The notes below the pieces were generated by a model. That model was not told the origin of the DNA. It ran no database searches and was given only the letters and a program-made list of their open reading frames with translations. Made by a program: the position numbers and the translations under genes. Of a DNA stretch of 64,000 nt, positions 33,538 through 42,100 are shown one piece after another (position 1 is the first letter of the stretch; the number at the start of each line of letters is the position of its first letter). Origin of the DNA: Streptomyces melanogenes (GTDB lineage Bacteria; Actinomycetota; Actinomycetes; Streptomycetales; Streptomycetaceae); the NCBI RefSeq assembly GCF_014649795.1, contig NZ_BMTS01000016.1, positions 62,001 to 126,000 on the forward strand. The letters are read 5' to 3'.

Positions 33538-35322
33538 TCAGTCGGTCTGCCCGTCGAGCAGCGACGCGATGTACTCCTCCAGCCGTCCGCTCAGCAGCTC
33601 GGGCGTCAGGTCCGTGCGCCCGAGCTCCCGCCACGGCCCCGCGACCTTCTCGGCGTCCGGCGCGTACGCGAGCGCGTCCATGAGCTGCCAGTGGAGCAGT
33701 CCGGCGCCGAGCCGTCCGCCCCCGGCCGTGTACCGCGCCACGAACTCCCGGGCGGCACCGGTCCCGTGCAGCAGCGCGAGCGCCGTCGAGCAGTGCGCCA
33801 CGTCGAGCGCGGCCGGGCCCCACGACGTCTCCACCCAGTCGACGACCCCGCTGATCCGCAGCGCGTCGCCCGAGCCGCTGAACAGCACGTTCCCCGGATG
33901 GAAGTCCCGGTGCAGGAAGCACCCCTCGTACGGGGGCGGCGGCTGCCGGATGACGTCGACCGCCCGCCGCCAGACCTCGGGCCGCCGGGTGTCCGCCGGG
34001 ACGCGCACCCGGTCGGCGGAGGTCCAGGGCTCGTACTCCCTGGGCCGGTCGGCCGCCGCCACCGGGACGCGGTGGATGTCCAGCAACTGCCGTGCGAGCA
34101 GCCCGATCCGCCACTCCAGCCCGTCCTCGTCCAGCCGGACCGCGCCCTCCAGGCGGGTCATCAGCAGCGAGGGGTGGTCGCCGTGCTCGCCCTGCGGATC
34201 GGCCGCCACGAGCGCGGGCGCGGGCACGCCCGTCCCCGCCAGCAGCGCGAGCACCGCGGCCTCGCGCGCGAGGAGGCTCGCCGCGTGCCGCCGGTAGAAG
34301 GGCTTGGCGAAGGAGCGAAGCACCAATTCGCGGACGGGAGTGGCTGATTCAGTACGCACACCCTCGTCGCCGTCGCCGCTCTCTGCACGCAAGCCCTCAG
34401 CGCCGACGTCACCTTCTGTACGTATGCCGTCGACCGACTCCGTACGGATCAGCCGCATCTGCGACGTCCATCCGCCCCGCAGCGCCACCGCGTCCCGTAC
34501 CCGCTCGCCCTCCGGAAGCGACTTGTCGACCCAGCGGCGGGTCAGCTCCCAGCCGTCCGCGCCCAGGTCGTCCAGGACCGCGTCCACGAACCGCCCGCGC
34601 TCTAGCGGGTGCTCCTTGAACCACATTCCGAGCCGGTGGTGCGCGCCCTCGAACACCAGCCGGGTGAAGCGGGGCTCGTTGCCCTCGGCCAGGGCCTGCG
34701 CCACCGCCTCCGTGACGACGTACGGAATGATCTCGTCCACTTCGGGTACGGCCAGGACCACCCGGGTGCGCAGCGCCCGGAAGACGTCCAGGGCGCGCGA
34801 GCCGCGCCAGCTGTCGGGCGTCCGGAGGATCTCGGTGAAGCGCGAGACGGGCGCCCCCGGCGGGGTCCCCGGCGCGCCCGGCTCGGCCCCGAACGGCTCG
34901 GACCAGGCCGCGTCCGCGTACACGGCGGGCGCGCACAGCCCGATCCCCGCGACCCGGGAGCCGTAGTGCGCGGCCAGGTCCGCGACGGTCTGGCCGCTCA
35001 TGCTGAAGCCGGTCAGGACCAGGCTCTGACCAGGCGGAACGTACGCGTCGATCGCCTCCCGCGCCTGCCGGAAGCGGCGCTCCAGGCTCAGCTCCGCGAG
35101 GTCGCCGCTGGAGGCGCCGTGCCCGGAGAAGTCGAGGGCGAGGACGCGGTGGCCGCGGGTGCGGAAGTCCTCCCCCAGCTCCGCGAGCCGCGCCTTGTCG
35201 CCGATTCCGGCGCCGTGCAGCAGGACGACCGTGACGGAGGGGACCACTCCGTCGGGCTCGGACACCGCGCAGCTGATCCGCTCCCCGTCGAACTCTCCGA
35301 CCAGCTCCGACACTTCGGCCAC
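33538..35322 (-). CDS. alpha/beta hydrolase - aminoglycoside-phosphotransferase-like kinase fusion
   Basis: The ~594-residue protein joins two enzymes. Residues 1-260 are an alpha/beta hydrolase with oxyanion motif LLHGAGIG, nucleophile GFSMSG (Ser about 107), acid VPEVDEI and His in FEGAHHRLG. Residues about 285-594 are an APH/choline-kinase fold with GGWTSQMRL, the catalytic loop FLHRDFHPGNVLF (Asp and Asn) and the metal Asp in VVDWVETS. Both active sites look intact. A ~35-residue repeat-derived insert sits in the kinase N-lobe. GTG 35322 follows GGGGGAG by 8 nt; GTG 35331 is an alternative. Substrates unknown. Confidence 0.85.
   Translation of the reverse strand: MAEVSELVGEFDGERISCAVSEPDGVVPSVTVVLLHGAGIGDKARLAELGEDFRTRGHRVLALDFSGHGASSGDLAELSLERRFRQAREAIDAYVPPGQSLVLTGFSMSGQTVADLAAHYGSRVAGIGLCAPAVYADAAWSEPFGAEPGAPGTPPGAPVSRFTEILRTPDSWRGSRALDVFRALRTRVVLAVPEVDEIIPYVVTEAVAQALAEGNEPRFTRLVFEGAHHRLGMWFKEHPLERGRFVDAVLDDLGADGWELTRRWVDKSLPEGERVRDAVALRGGWTSQMRLIRTESVDGIRTEGDVGAEGLRAESGDGDEGVRTESATPVRELVLRSFAKPFYRRHAASLLAREAAVLALLAGTGVPAPALVAADPQGEHGDHPSLLMTRLEGAVRLDEDGLEWRIGLLARQLLDIHRVPVAAADRPREYEPWTSADRVRVPADTRRPEVWRRAVDVIRQPPPPYEGCFLHRDFHPGNVLFSGSGDALRISGVVDWVETSWGPAALDVAHCSTALALLHGTGAAREFVARYTAGGGRLGAGLLHWQLMDALAYAPDAEKVAGPWRELGRTDLTPELLSGRLEEYIASLLDGQTD
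34339..34446 (-). repeat. in-frame minisatellite-like repeat in the kinase N-lobe
   Basis: It encodes RTESVDGIRTEGDVG, AEGLRAESGDGDEG and VRTESATP: about four degenerate units of R-(T/A)-E-(S/G) plus Gly/Asp residues. On the plus strand the units are marked by recurring (T/C)GTACG or TGCACG steps near 34352, 34386, 34418 and 34441. It separates two kinase strands that are adjacent in homologs. Confidence 0.6.
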
Positions 35323-35388
35323 GTCAGCCACTCCCCCTCATGATCGCCAGGCTCCCCCAGCCTAGAGTCCCCGCCCTGAAGGCCGACC

Positions 35389-36819
35389 TCACGGCGCCGG
35401 TGGCAGCGCCCTGCACAGGGCGTCCAGGGCCGCCTGATAGGCGTGGTCCGGCGGGGTCGCGTAGCCGACGACCAGGCCGTCCTGGCCCGGCATGGTCGCG
35501 TCCGGGTGACGGAAGGCGGCCAGCCCGTCGAGCGCGATGCCCTGCCAGGCCGCGGCCTTCAGGACCGCCCGCTCGGTGCCCGGCGGCAGCCGCAGCACGG
35601 CGTGCAGCCCGGCCGCGATACCGGCCGCCGTGATGTGCGGGGCGTGCTCGTCGAGGGCGGCGAGGAGCTGGTCGCGGCGGCCCCGGTAGCGCTGCCGCAT
35701 CCGCCGCACATGACGGTCGTAGGAGCCGCTCTCGATCAGGTCCGCGAGGGTCAGCTGGTCCAGGACGCTCGCCCACGCCTCACGCTGGCCCTTGGCCGCG
35801 AGCACCTCGTCGACGAGCTGCTCGGGCAGCACCATCCAGCCCAGCCGCACCGCCGGGGACAGGCTCTTGCTGACCGAGCCGATGTAGACCACCCGCTCGG
35901 GGTCGAGCCCCTGCACCGCCCCGACCGGCTCGCGGTCGTAGCGGAACTCGCCGTCGTAGTCGTCCTCCAGGATCACCCGGCCACGCGCGCGTGCCCAGTC
36001 GACGACGGCCGCGCGGCGCTCCGGGTGCAGCGGGCCGCCGGTCGGGAACTGGTGGGCGGGCGTGAGCAGCGCGGCCCGTACGCCCTTGAGCGCCGCCCGC
36101 TCCGTAAGCTCCGCCACCGTCGCGCCCTGCTCGTCGAGCGCGACCGGCACGGTCCGTACGCCCTCCGCCGCGAGCAGGGCGCGGTGGAAGCCGAGGCCGT
36201 ACGACTCCACGGCGAGCGGGCCGCGCAGCACCTGGCCGCCGAAGAGCAGCCGCAGGGCGTGCGCGAAGCCGGAGCAGACCACGATGCGCTCGGGGGTGGT
36301 CCGTACGCCCCGCACGCGCGCCAGATACCCGGCGAGCGCCCGGCGCAGCTCGATGCGGCCCTGCGGATCGCCCGGTCCGAACGCCTCGTTGGGGGCCGCG
36401 TTGAGTGCCCGGCGGGCGGCCGACAGCCAGGCGCCGCGCGGAAACGATCCGGCGTCCGGCTGGCCCTGCATCAGGTTGTGCGCGGGGGCGGCGGCCCGGC
36501 GCGGCACCTTCTTGGGCACCCGCGCGCCCCGTACGGGCTCGGCGCGCGACGCGACCCGGGTGCCCGAGCCCTGGCGCGCGGTCAGCCACCCCTCGGCGAC
36601 GAGCTCGGCGTACGCGTCGGCGACGGTGTTGCGGGCCAGGCCCAGGTCGGCGGCGAGCGAGCGGTACGGGGGCAGCCGGGTGCCGGGGGCGAGCCGCCCG
36701 TCCTGGACGGCGGAGCGCAGCGCGCGGATGAGCGCGGCCCGCCGGCTGCCGGATCCGGCCAGTTCCACATGGAGGTCTGCGCCGATCCGCTCCGCCGAAT
36801 TGACCCATGAGTCCGCCAT
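35389..36819 (-). CDS. MocR/PdxR-type regulator (GntR HTH plus aminotransferase fold)
   Basis: The 476 residues comprise an N-terminal GntR winged helix (about 20-85: SRRAALIRALRSAVQDGRLAPGTRLPPYRSLAADLGLARNTV) and a fold-type I aminotransferase-like domain with ILEDDYDGEFRYDREP and the PLP lysine in YIGSVSKSLSPAVRLGWM. PdxR members control pyridoxal-phosphate synthesis, but other MocR proteins control unrelated genes. ATG 36819 is preferred over an in-frame GTG six bases upstream. It is divergent from the FAD oxidase gene across 250 bp, so that gene may be its target. Confidence 0.92.
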   Translation of the reverse strand: MADSWVNSAERIGADLHVELAGSGSRRAALIRALRSAVQDGRLAPGTRLPPYRSLAADLGLARNTVADAYAELVAEGWLTARQGSGTRVASRAEPVRGARVPKKVPRRAAAPAHNLMQGQPDAGSFPRGAWLSAARRALNAAPNEAFGPGDPQGRIELRRALAGYLARVRGVRTTPERIVVCSGFAHALRLLFGGQVLRGPLAVESYGLGFHRALLAAEGVRTVPVALDEQGATVAELTERAALKGVRAALLTPAHQFPTGGPLHPERRAAVVDWARARGRVILEDDYDGEFRYDREPVGAVQGLDPERVVYIGSVSKSLSPAVRLGWMVLPEQLVDEVLAAKGQREAWASVLDQLTLADLIESGSYDRHVRRMRQRYRGRRDQLLAALDEHAPHITAAGIAAGLHAVLRLPPGTERAVLKAAAWQGIALDGLAAFRHPDATMPGQDGLVVGYATPPDHAYQAALDALCRALPPAP

Positions 36820-37069
36820 GAACACCCGCCCTGTACGTGGTCTCTACGGGGTCACCCTAGGGGGCGCGGAGAAGTCGACGGGCCACGTCAAGCTCCACAC
36901 TTGAACGCGGTGGCGCACGCTCCGGATCGTGAACATGCCCAGCTCCAGCGGGACTTGAGTGACAGTCGAGGCCGAGCCGCACTGGCCAACTGCCCCACCC
37001 GTCCGCCGGTATCCGTGGCAGGATGCCGACCGCTCGGCGCTCAACGCGGCTTACAGGGGAGAGCAAGGC

Positions 37070-38581
37070 ATGATCAATCGCAGGTCGTTCATCGGAATGG
37101 CGGGGGCCGGAGCTGCGGCTCTGTCCCTGTCGGGGTTCACCACGGCCACCGCCACGACCACCGGCCAATGGGACCGGCTGCGCGCGAATCTGACGGGCCA
37201 GCTGGTGCTGCCGTCCGACTCCACGTACACGGCGGCCAAGACCGTCGAGTACGGCCAGTACAGCCTCACCAATCCGCAGGCCGTCGTGTACGCGGCGAAC
37301 GCCAACGACGTCACGACCAGCCTGATCTTCGCCGAGTACCACGACATCCCGGTGACGGCCCGCAGCGGCGGCCACAGCGGCGGCGGCTACTCGACCACCG
37401 AGGGCCTGATCATCGACGTCTCGAAGCTGAACGCGGTGACGGCGGGCTCCGGCACGGCGACCGTCGGCGGCGGTACGCAGCTGGTCGACGTCGTCAACGG
37501 CCTCGGCGCGAGCGGCCTGGCGATCCCCGGCGGCATGTTCCCGACCGTCGCGCTCGGCGGCTTCCTCCAGGGCGGCGGCGTCGGCCTGCTCACCCGCCAG
37601 CACGGGCTCGGCGCGGACAAGGTCACCTCGGCGAAGGTCGTCCTGGCCAGCGGCCGCCAGGTCACCGCGTCCCCGACCTCCAACCCGGACCTGTACTGGG
37701 CGATCCGCGGTGGTGGCGGCGGCAACTTCGGCATCGTGACCCAGTACACGGTCACCCCGACCGCCGTCCCGAACCTGAACGTGGCCGAGCTGCTGTTCAC
37801 GTACGACCACGCGGTCGGCGCGATGCACGGCCTCACCCAGTGGCTGGAGGGCGCGCCGACCACGTTCGGCAGCCGCTCCAACATCGACCTGTTCGACTCG
37901 GCCGCGGGCAACGCCCCTCTGGTGACGCTGCTCGTCACCTCGATCGGCACGCGCGCGGAGTTCGACACCGAGATCGCCCGACTGATCGCCCTGACGGGCG
38001 CGGCGCCGATCCAGCAGAACGTCTACACGGACACCTACAAGTCCGCGATGATGAAGATCTTCGGCTGCGGTACGTACTCGCAGCAGCAGTGCCACAACAA
38101 CACCTGGGACCCGGCGAACGGCAAGCTCGCCCCGTTCGGCCACGTCCTGGGCCGCGGCCGGCTGCTGAGCCGGTCGCCCTCGGAGACCGAGTGGGCGCGG
38201 CTGGTCAGCGTCTTCGACACCGAGCGCACGGCCGGGCACTTCCACAAGTTCGAGATCATGGCGCTCGGCGGCGCCGCCAACAAGGTCTCGCGCACCTCGA
38301 CGGCGTACGTCCACCGCGACAGCACGCTGCTGATGTCGTACTACACGTTCGCCTTCGGCATCCTCTCCGGCGACCAGCTCACCTCCGGCCAGCGCTTCGT
38401 CGACAACGGCTTCAACGCGGTGAACCCGATCTCGAAGGGCGAGTCGTACCAGAACTTCATCGACCCGGCCCTGACGGACTGGCGCACGGCGTACTACGGC
38501 GAGAACTACGACCGCCTGTCCTACGTGAAGTCGAAGTACGACCCGTACGGCGTGTTCTCGTTCGCGCAGGGCATCGACTGA
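37070..38581 (+). CDS. Tat-exported FAD-binding oxidoreductase (BBE-type, VAO superfamily)
   Basis: The 503-residue flavoprotein has a twin-arginine signal peptide (NRRSFIG, residues 3-9, then an Ala-rich core), an FAD_binding_4 domain with TARSGGHSGGGYS (His102, the likely 8-alpha histidyl-FAD site) and a C-terminal berberine-bridge motif YYGENYDRLSYVKSKYDPYG. The second, Cys-type flavin attachment is absent: GGMFPTVALGGFLQGGGVG has no Cys. It probably oxidises a sugar or alcohol outside the cell. The ATG at 37070 gives the signal peptide and has an AGGGGAGAG site. A perfect hairpin follows. Confidence 0.9.
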   Translation: MINRRSFIGMAGAGAAALSLSGFTTATATTTGQWDRLRANLTGQLVLPSDSTYTAAKTVEYGQYSLTNPQAVVYAANANDVTTSLIFAEYHDIPVTARSGGHSGGGYSTTEGLIIDVSKLNAVTAGSGTATVGGGTQLVDVVNGLGASGLAIPGGMFPTVALGGFLQGGGVGLLTRQHGLGADKVTSAKVVLASGRQVTASPTSNPDLYWAIRGGGGGNFGIVTQYTVTPTAVPNLNVAELLFTYDHAVGAMHGLTQWLEGAPTTFGSRSNIDLFDSAAGNAPLVTLLVTSIGTRAEFDTEIARLIALTGAAPIQQNVYTDTYKSAMMKIFGCGTYSQQQCHNNTWDPANGKLAPFGHVLGRGRLLSRSPSETEWARLVSVFDTERTAGHFHKFEIMALGGAANKVSRTSTAYVHRDSTLLMSYYTFAFGILSGDQLTSGQRFVDNGFNAVNPISKGESYQNFIDPALTDWRTAYYGENYDRLSYVKSKYDPYGVFSFAQGID

Positions 38582-38623
38582 CGTTACGTCACGTCAACTC
38601 ACTGAGCGCGTTTTCGCTCGTTG

Positions 38624-38654
38624 GGGCCGGGTCGGAACTCCTCCGACCCGGCCC
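38624..38654 (+). terminator. FAD oxidase terminator
   Basis: A perfect 13-bp stem: GGGCCGGGTCGGA (38624-38636) pairs with TCCGACCCGGCCC (38642-38654) around a 5-nt loop, followed by TTCGTT. It lies 43 bp after the oxidase stop. Confidence 0.88.
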
Positions 38655-38772
38655 TTCGTTACGTACCCACGACCTCCGCTTTGCGATCCATTGACCCTGG
38701 CCTCCTACGGTCAAGGAACGGCATGTGCGGCGGACAAGGGCGCGTGCGGGAACGACGGGGGAAGGTGCCCAG

Positions 38773-39138
38773 GTGGGCGACGACGGCAAGGTTCTGGACA
38801 TCAAGACGGCTGATCTGAAGCTGTCGGCACCGGTCTTCCACGAACAGGCGAAGAACCTCAGCACCGCGCTGACCAACCTGGTCAAGGCGCTGGACGGCTT
38901 CGGCAAGCCGTGGGGCGACGACGAGCAGGGCAAGGCGTTCGGGGACGCTTACGAGCCACAGCAGAAGGCGATCGAGCGAGGCGCCGGGATCCTGGTGCTC
39001 GGGCTCACCAGCATCCACGAAGCCATGATCGACATGTCCGACGGGCACGTGGACAACGACGAGTTGATCGCCGGGATGTTCGCGAAGGTGAAGCCGCAGG
39101 ACAAGGCCCAGGACCAGCCGCAGGACGGTGCCGAGTGA
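38773..39138 (+). CDS. WXG100/ESX-like small protein
   Basis: A 121-residue helical protein of the WXG100 type: helix, a WGDDEQGKAFGDAY turn (WxG variant), then a second helix (EPQQKAIERGAGILVLGLTSIHEAMIDM). Such proteins are partners or substrates of type VII (ESX) secretion. GTG 38773 is preferred over upstream in-frame ATG 38725. The stop overlaps the RHS gene start as GTGA, a strong sign that it works with the toxin, probably as its secretion partner. No ESX machinery lies in the window. Confidence 0.8.
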   Translation: MGDDGKVLDIKTADLKLSAPVFHEQAKNLSTALTNLVKALDGFGKPWGDDEQGKAFGDAYEPQQKAIERGAGILVLGLTSIHEAMIDMSDGHVDNDELIAGMFAKVKPQDKAQDQPQDGAE

Positions 39139-42100
39139 GCATCGAGGACGAGGCCAAGAAGATCCTGCTCAAGCTGGGCATGTGGTGGCCGGACGCGAAC
39201 TCGGGCACCCTGCGGCACGCGGCCAAGGCCTGGCGGGACTTCGCGGACGCGGTCGACGACGTCCGCACCCCGGTGAACAACACGGCGAACTCGCTCATCC
39301 ACAACAACCAGGGTGAGGCGATCGCGACCTTCACCACCTTCTGGGAGCGGTACGCGAAGGGCAAGGACGCGGGCTGGCTCAGCGACCTCTCCAAGTCGTC
39401 GCGGAACATGGCGGACGCCCTTGAGAAGTTCGCGGACGCGGTGGACGACGCGATCACCAAGCTGTGGACGCAGATCGGCATCGACGCGGCGGTGATCGCG
39501 GGCGGGATCGCCCTGGCCTTCTTCACCGCGGGCCTCGCCTCCGGGGCCGCGGTGGCGGCCGCCGACGTGATCATCGAGATGGGCGCCACGCTCGGCGTCG
39601 CGGTCTCCACCACGGTGGCGGAGATCGCGGCGGGCACGCTGGTGGCGGCCGCCTTCGGCGGCATCGAGTCGGTCACCGTGGACCTGGCCGTGGCCCAGCC
39701 CCTGAAGATCGCCACCGGTCTGCAGGACGGCTTCAGCCTCGACGAGGTCAACCAGGCCGCCAAGGACGGCATGATCTACGGCGGCGCGCTGGGCGCCGGA
39801 AGCGGCGTCCTGAAGGCGGGCGTCGAGGGCGCGTTCACCAACCCCACCCCCTTCATGCTGCGCCCGCCCTCACTCCGCCCCGACCTGGTGGAGCTCGGTC
39901 CCGCCGCCCGCAACTGCGACCGCACCCGCTGCGTCGGCGAGCCGATCGACGTGGCGACCGGGGCGATGCTGATGGCGCAGACCGACCTGTCGCTGCCCGC
40001 CTCGCTGCCGTTCGTCTTCGAGCGCACGCATCTGTCCTCGTACCGGGGCGGGGTGTGCCTCGGCCCGACCTGGATCTCCACCCTGGACGAGTGCGTCCAG
40101 ATCGACGGCGAGGGCGTCGTCTTCGCGGGCGCGGACGGGATGCGCCTGGTCTACCCGGTGCCGACCCCCGGCGAGCCGGTGCTGCCGGCCAAGGGCCCGC
40201 GCTGGCCGCTGGAGTGGGACGGCAAGCCGGACGGTGTGATGACGATCACCGACCCGGCCACCGGCGTGGTCCGCTCCTTCAGCACCCCGCTCAACTCCGC
40301 CACCCCCGGCGTCTTCCACCTCCCCATCGACGCCTGGCAGGACCGCAACGGCGCGCGCGTGGACGTCGAGCGCAACGCGGGCGGCGTCCCCGAGGGCATC
40401 CGCCACTCCGGCGGCTACTACCTCGCGGTCGACTCCCACGGCCCCCGCATCACCGCCCTGCGCCTGCTCGACCGGGCCCCCGACCGCTACACCGGCCACC
40501 TTCCGCAGGACGCGGGCACGGTGGTGATGCGCTACGGGTACGACAAGGCGGGCAACCTCACCGAGGTGATCAACTCCTCGGGCGAGCCCCTGACGTTCGC
40601 GTACGACGACCAGGGCCGCATGACCCGCTGGACGGACCGCAACGGCACCTGGTTCTCGTACGAGTACGACGCGCGCGGCCGGGTCGTCCGCACCGACGGC
40701 GTCGACGGCATCCTCTCCGGCACGCTCACGTACGACGACGCGGCCCGGACGACGACGTACACCGACTCGCTGGGGCACTCCTCCAGCCATCGCTACAACG
40801 CGGAGGGCCTGGTCGTCGAGGAGACCGACGCGCTCGGCCACACCACCCGCACGCAGTGGGACGACCGCGGCGACAACCCCCTGACCAGCACGGATCCACT
40901 CGGCCGCACGACTCGGTACGGGTACGACGAGCACGGCAACCTGACCGAACTCGCGCTGCCCGACGGATCGGTGGCCCGCGCCGCCTACAACGGGCTCGGT
41001 CAGCCCGTCGAGGTGGTCGAACCGGGCGGAGCCACCTGGCACCACACGTACGACGAGCTCGGCAACCTCCTCACCACCACCGACCCGCTGGGCGCGCGGA
41101 CCACCCACGTCTACGACGAGTCGGGCCACCTGACCGCCGTCACGGACGCCCTCGGCGGCACGCGGCACATCACCCCGGACCCGGCGGGCCTCCCCGCCGC
41201 GATCACCGATGAACTCGGCCGCACCACGACCGTCCGCCGCGACCCCTTCGGCCGCCCGACCGAGGTCACCGACCCCCTCGGCCACACCACCCGCACCACG
41301 TGGACCACGGAGGGCAAGCCGGCCCGGCGCGAGCACCCCGACGGCACGGCGGAGTCGTGGACCTGGGACGCGGAGGGCAACCCGCTCGCCCACACCGACC
41401 AGGCGGGCCACACCACCCACCACACCCCGGCCCCGTTCGACGTCCCGGCCACCCACACCACCGCCGAGGGCGCCACCTACACCTTCACCCACGACACCGA
41501 GCGCAGGCTCACGGGCGTCACCAACGCACAGGGCCTGACCTGGACCTACACCTACGACGAGGCCGGTCGCCCGACAGCGGAGACCGACTTCAACGGCCGC
41601 ACCCTCACGTATACGTACAACGCGGCGGGCGAGCTGGTCTCGCGCACCAACGGGGCGGGGGAATCCCTGCACTTCACGCGGGACCCGCTCGGCCGGACCA
41701 TCGAACAGCGGTCCCAGGCGGGCGATGCCGGTACCGCAGGTGGGACCACGACCTACGCCTATGACCCGGCCGGCCATCTGGTCCGCGCGGTCGACGCCGA
41801 CGCGGAGGTCACCTTCGTCCGGGACGCGCTCGGCCGGGTGACGGCCGAGACGGTGAACGGCCGCACGACGACGTACGAGTACGACGCGGGCGAGCGGCTC
41901 GTCCGCCGCACCGCCCCGTCGGGGCTGGTCTCGCGCTGGTCGTACGACGCTACGGGTCGCGCGCTCGAACTGGCCTCGGACGCGGGTACGTTGACGTTCG
42001 CGTACGACGCGGCCGGTCACGAGACCTCGCGCCGCATCGGCGACGGGGTGATCCTCCACCAGGCCTGGGACGCCGGGGACCGGCTGGCCTCCCAGTCCCT

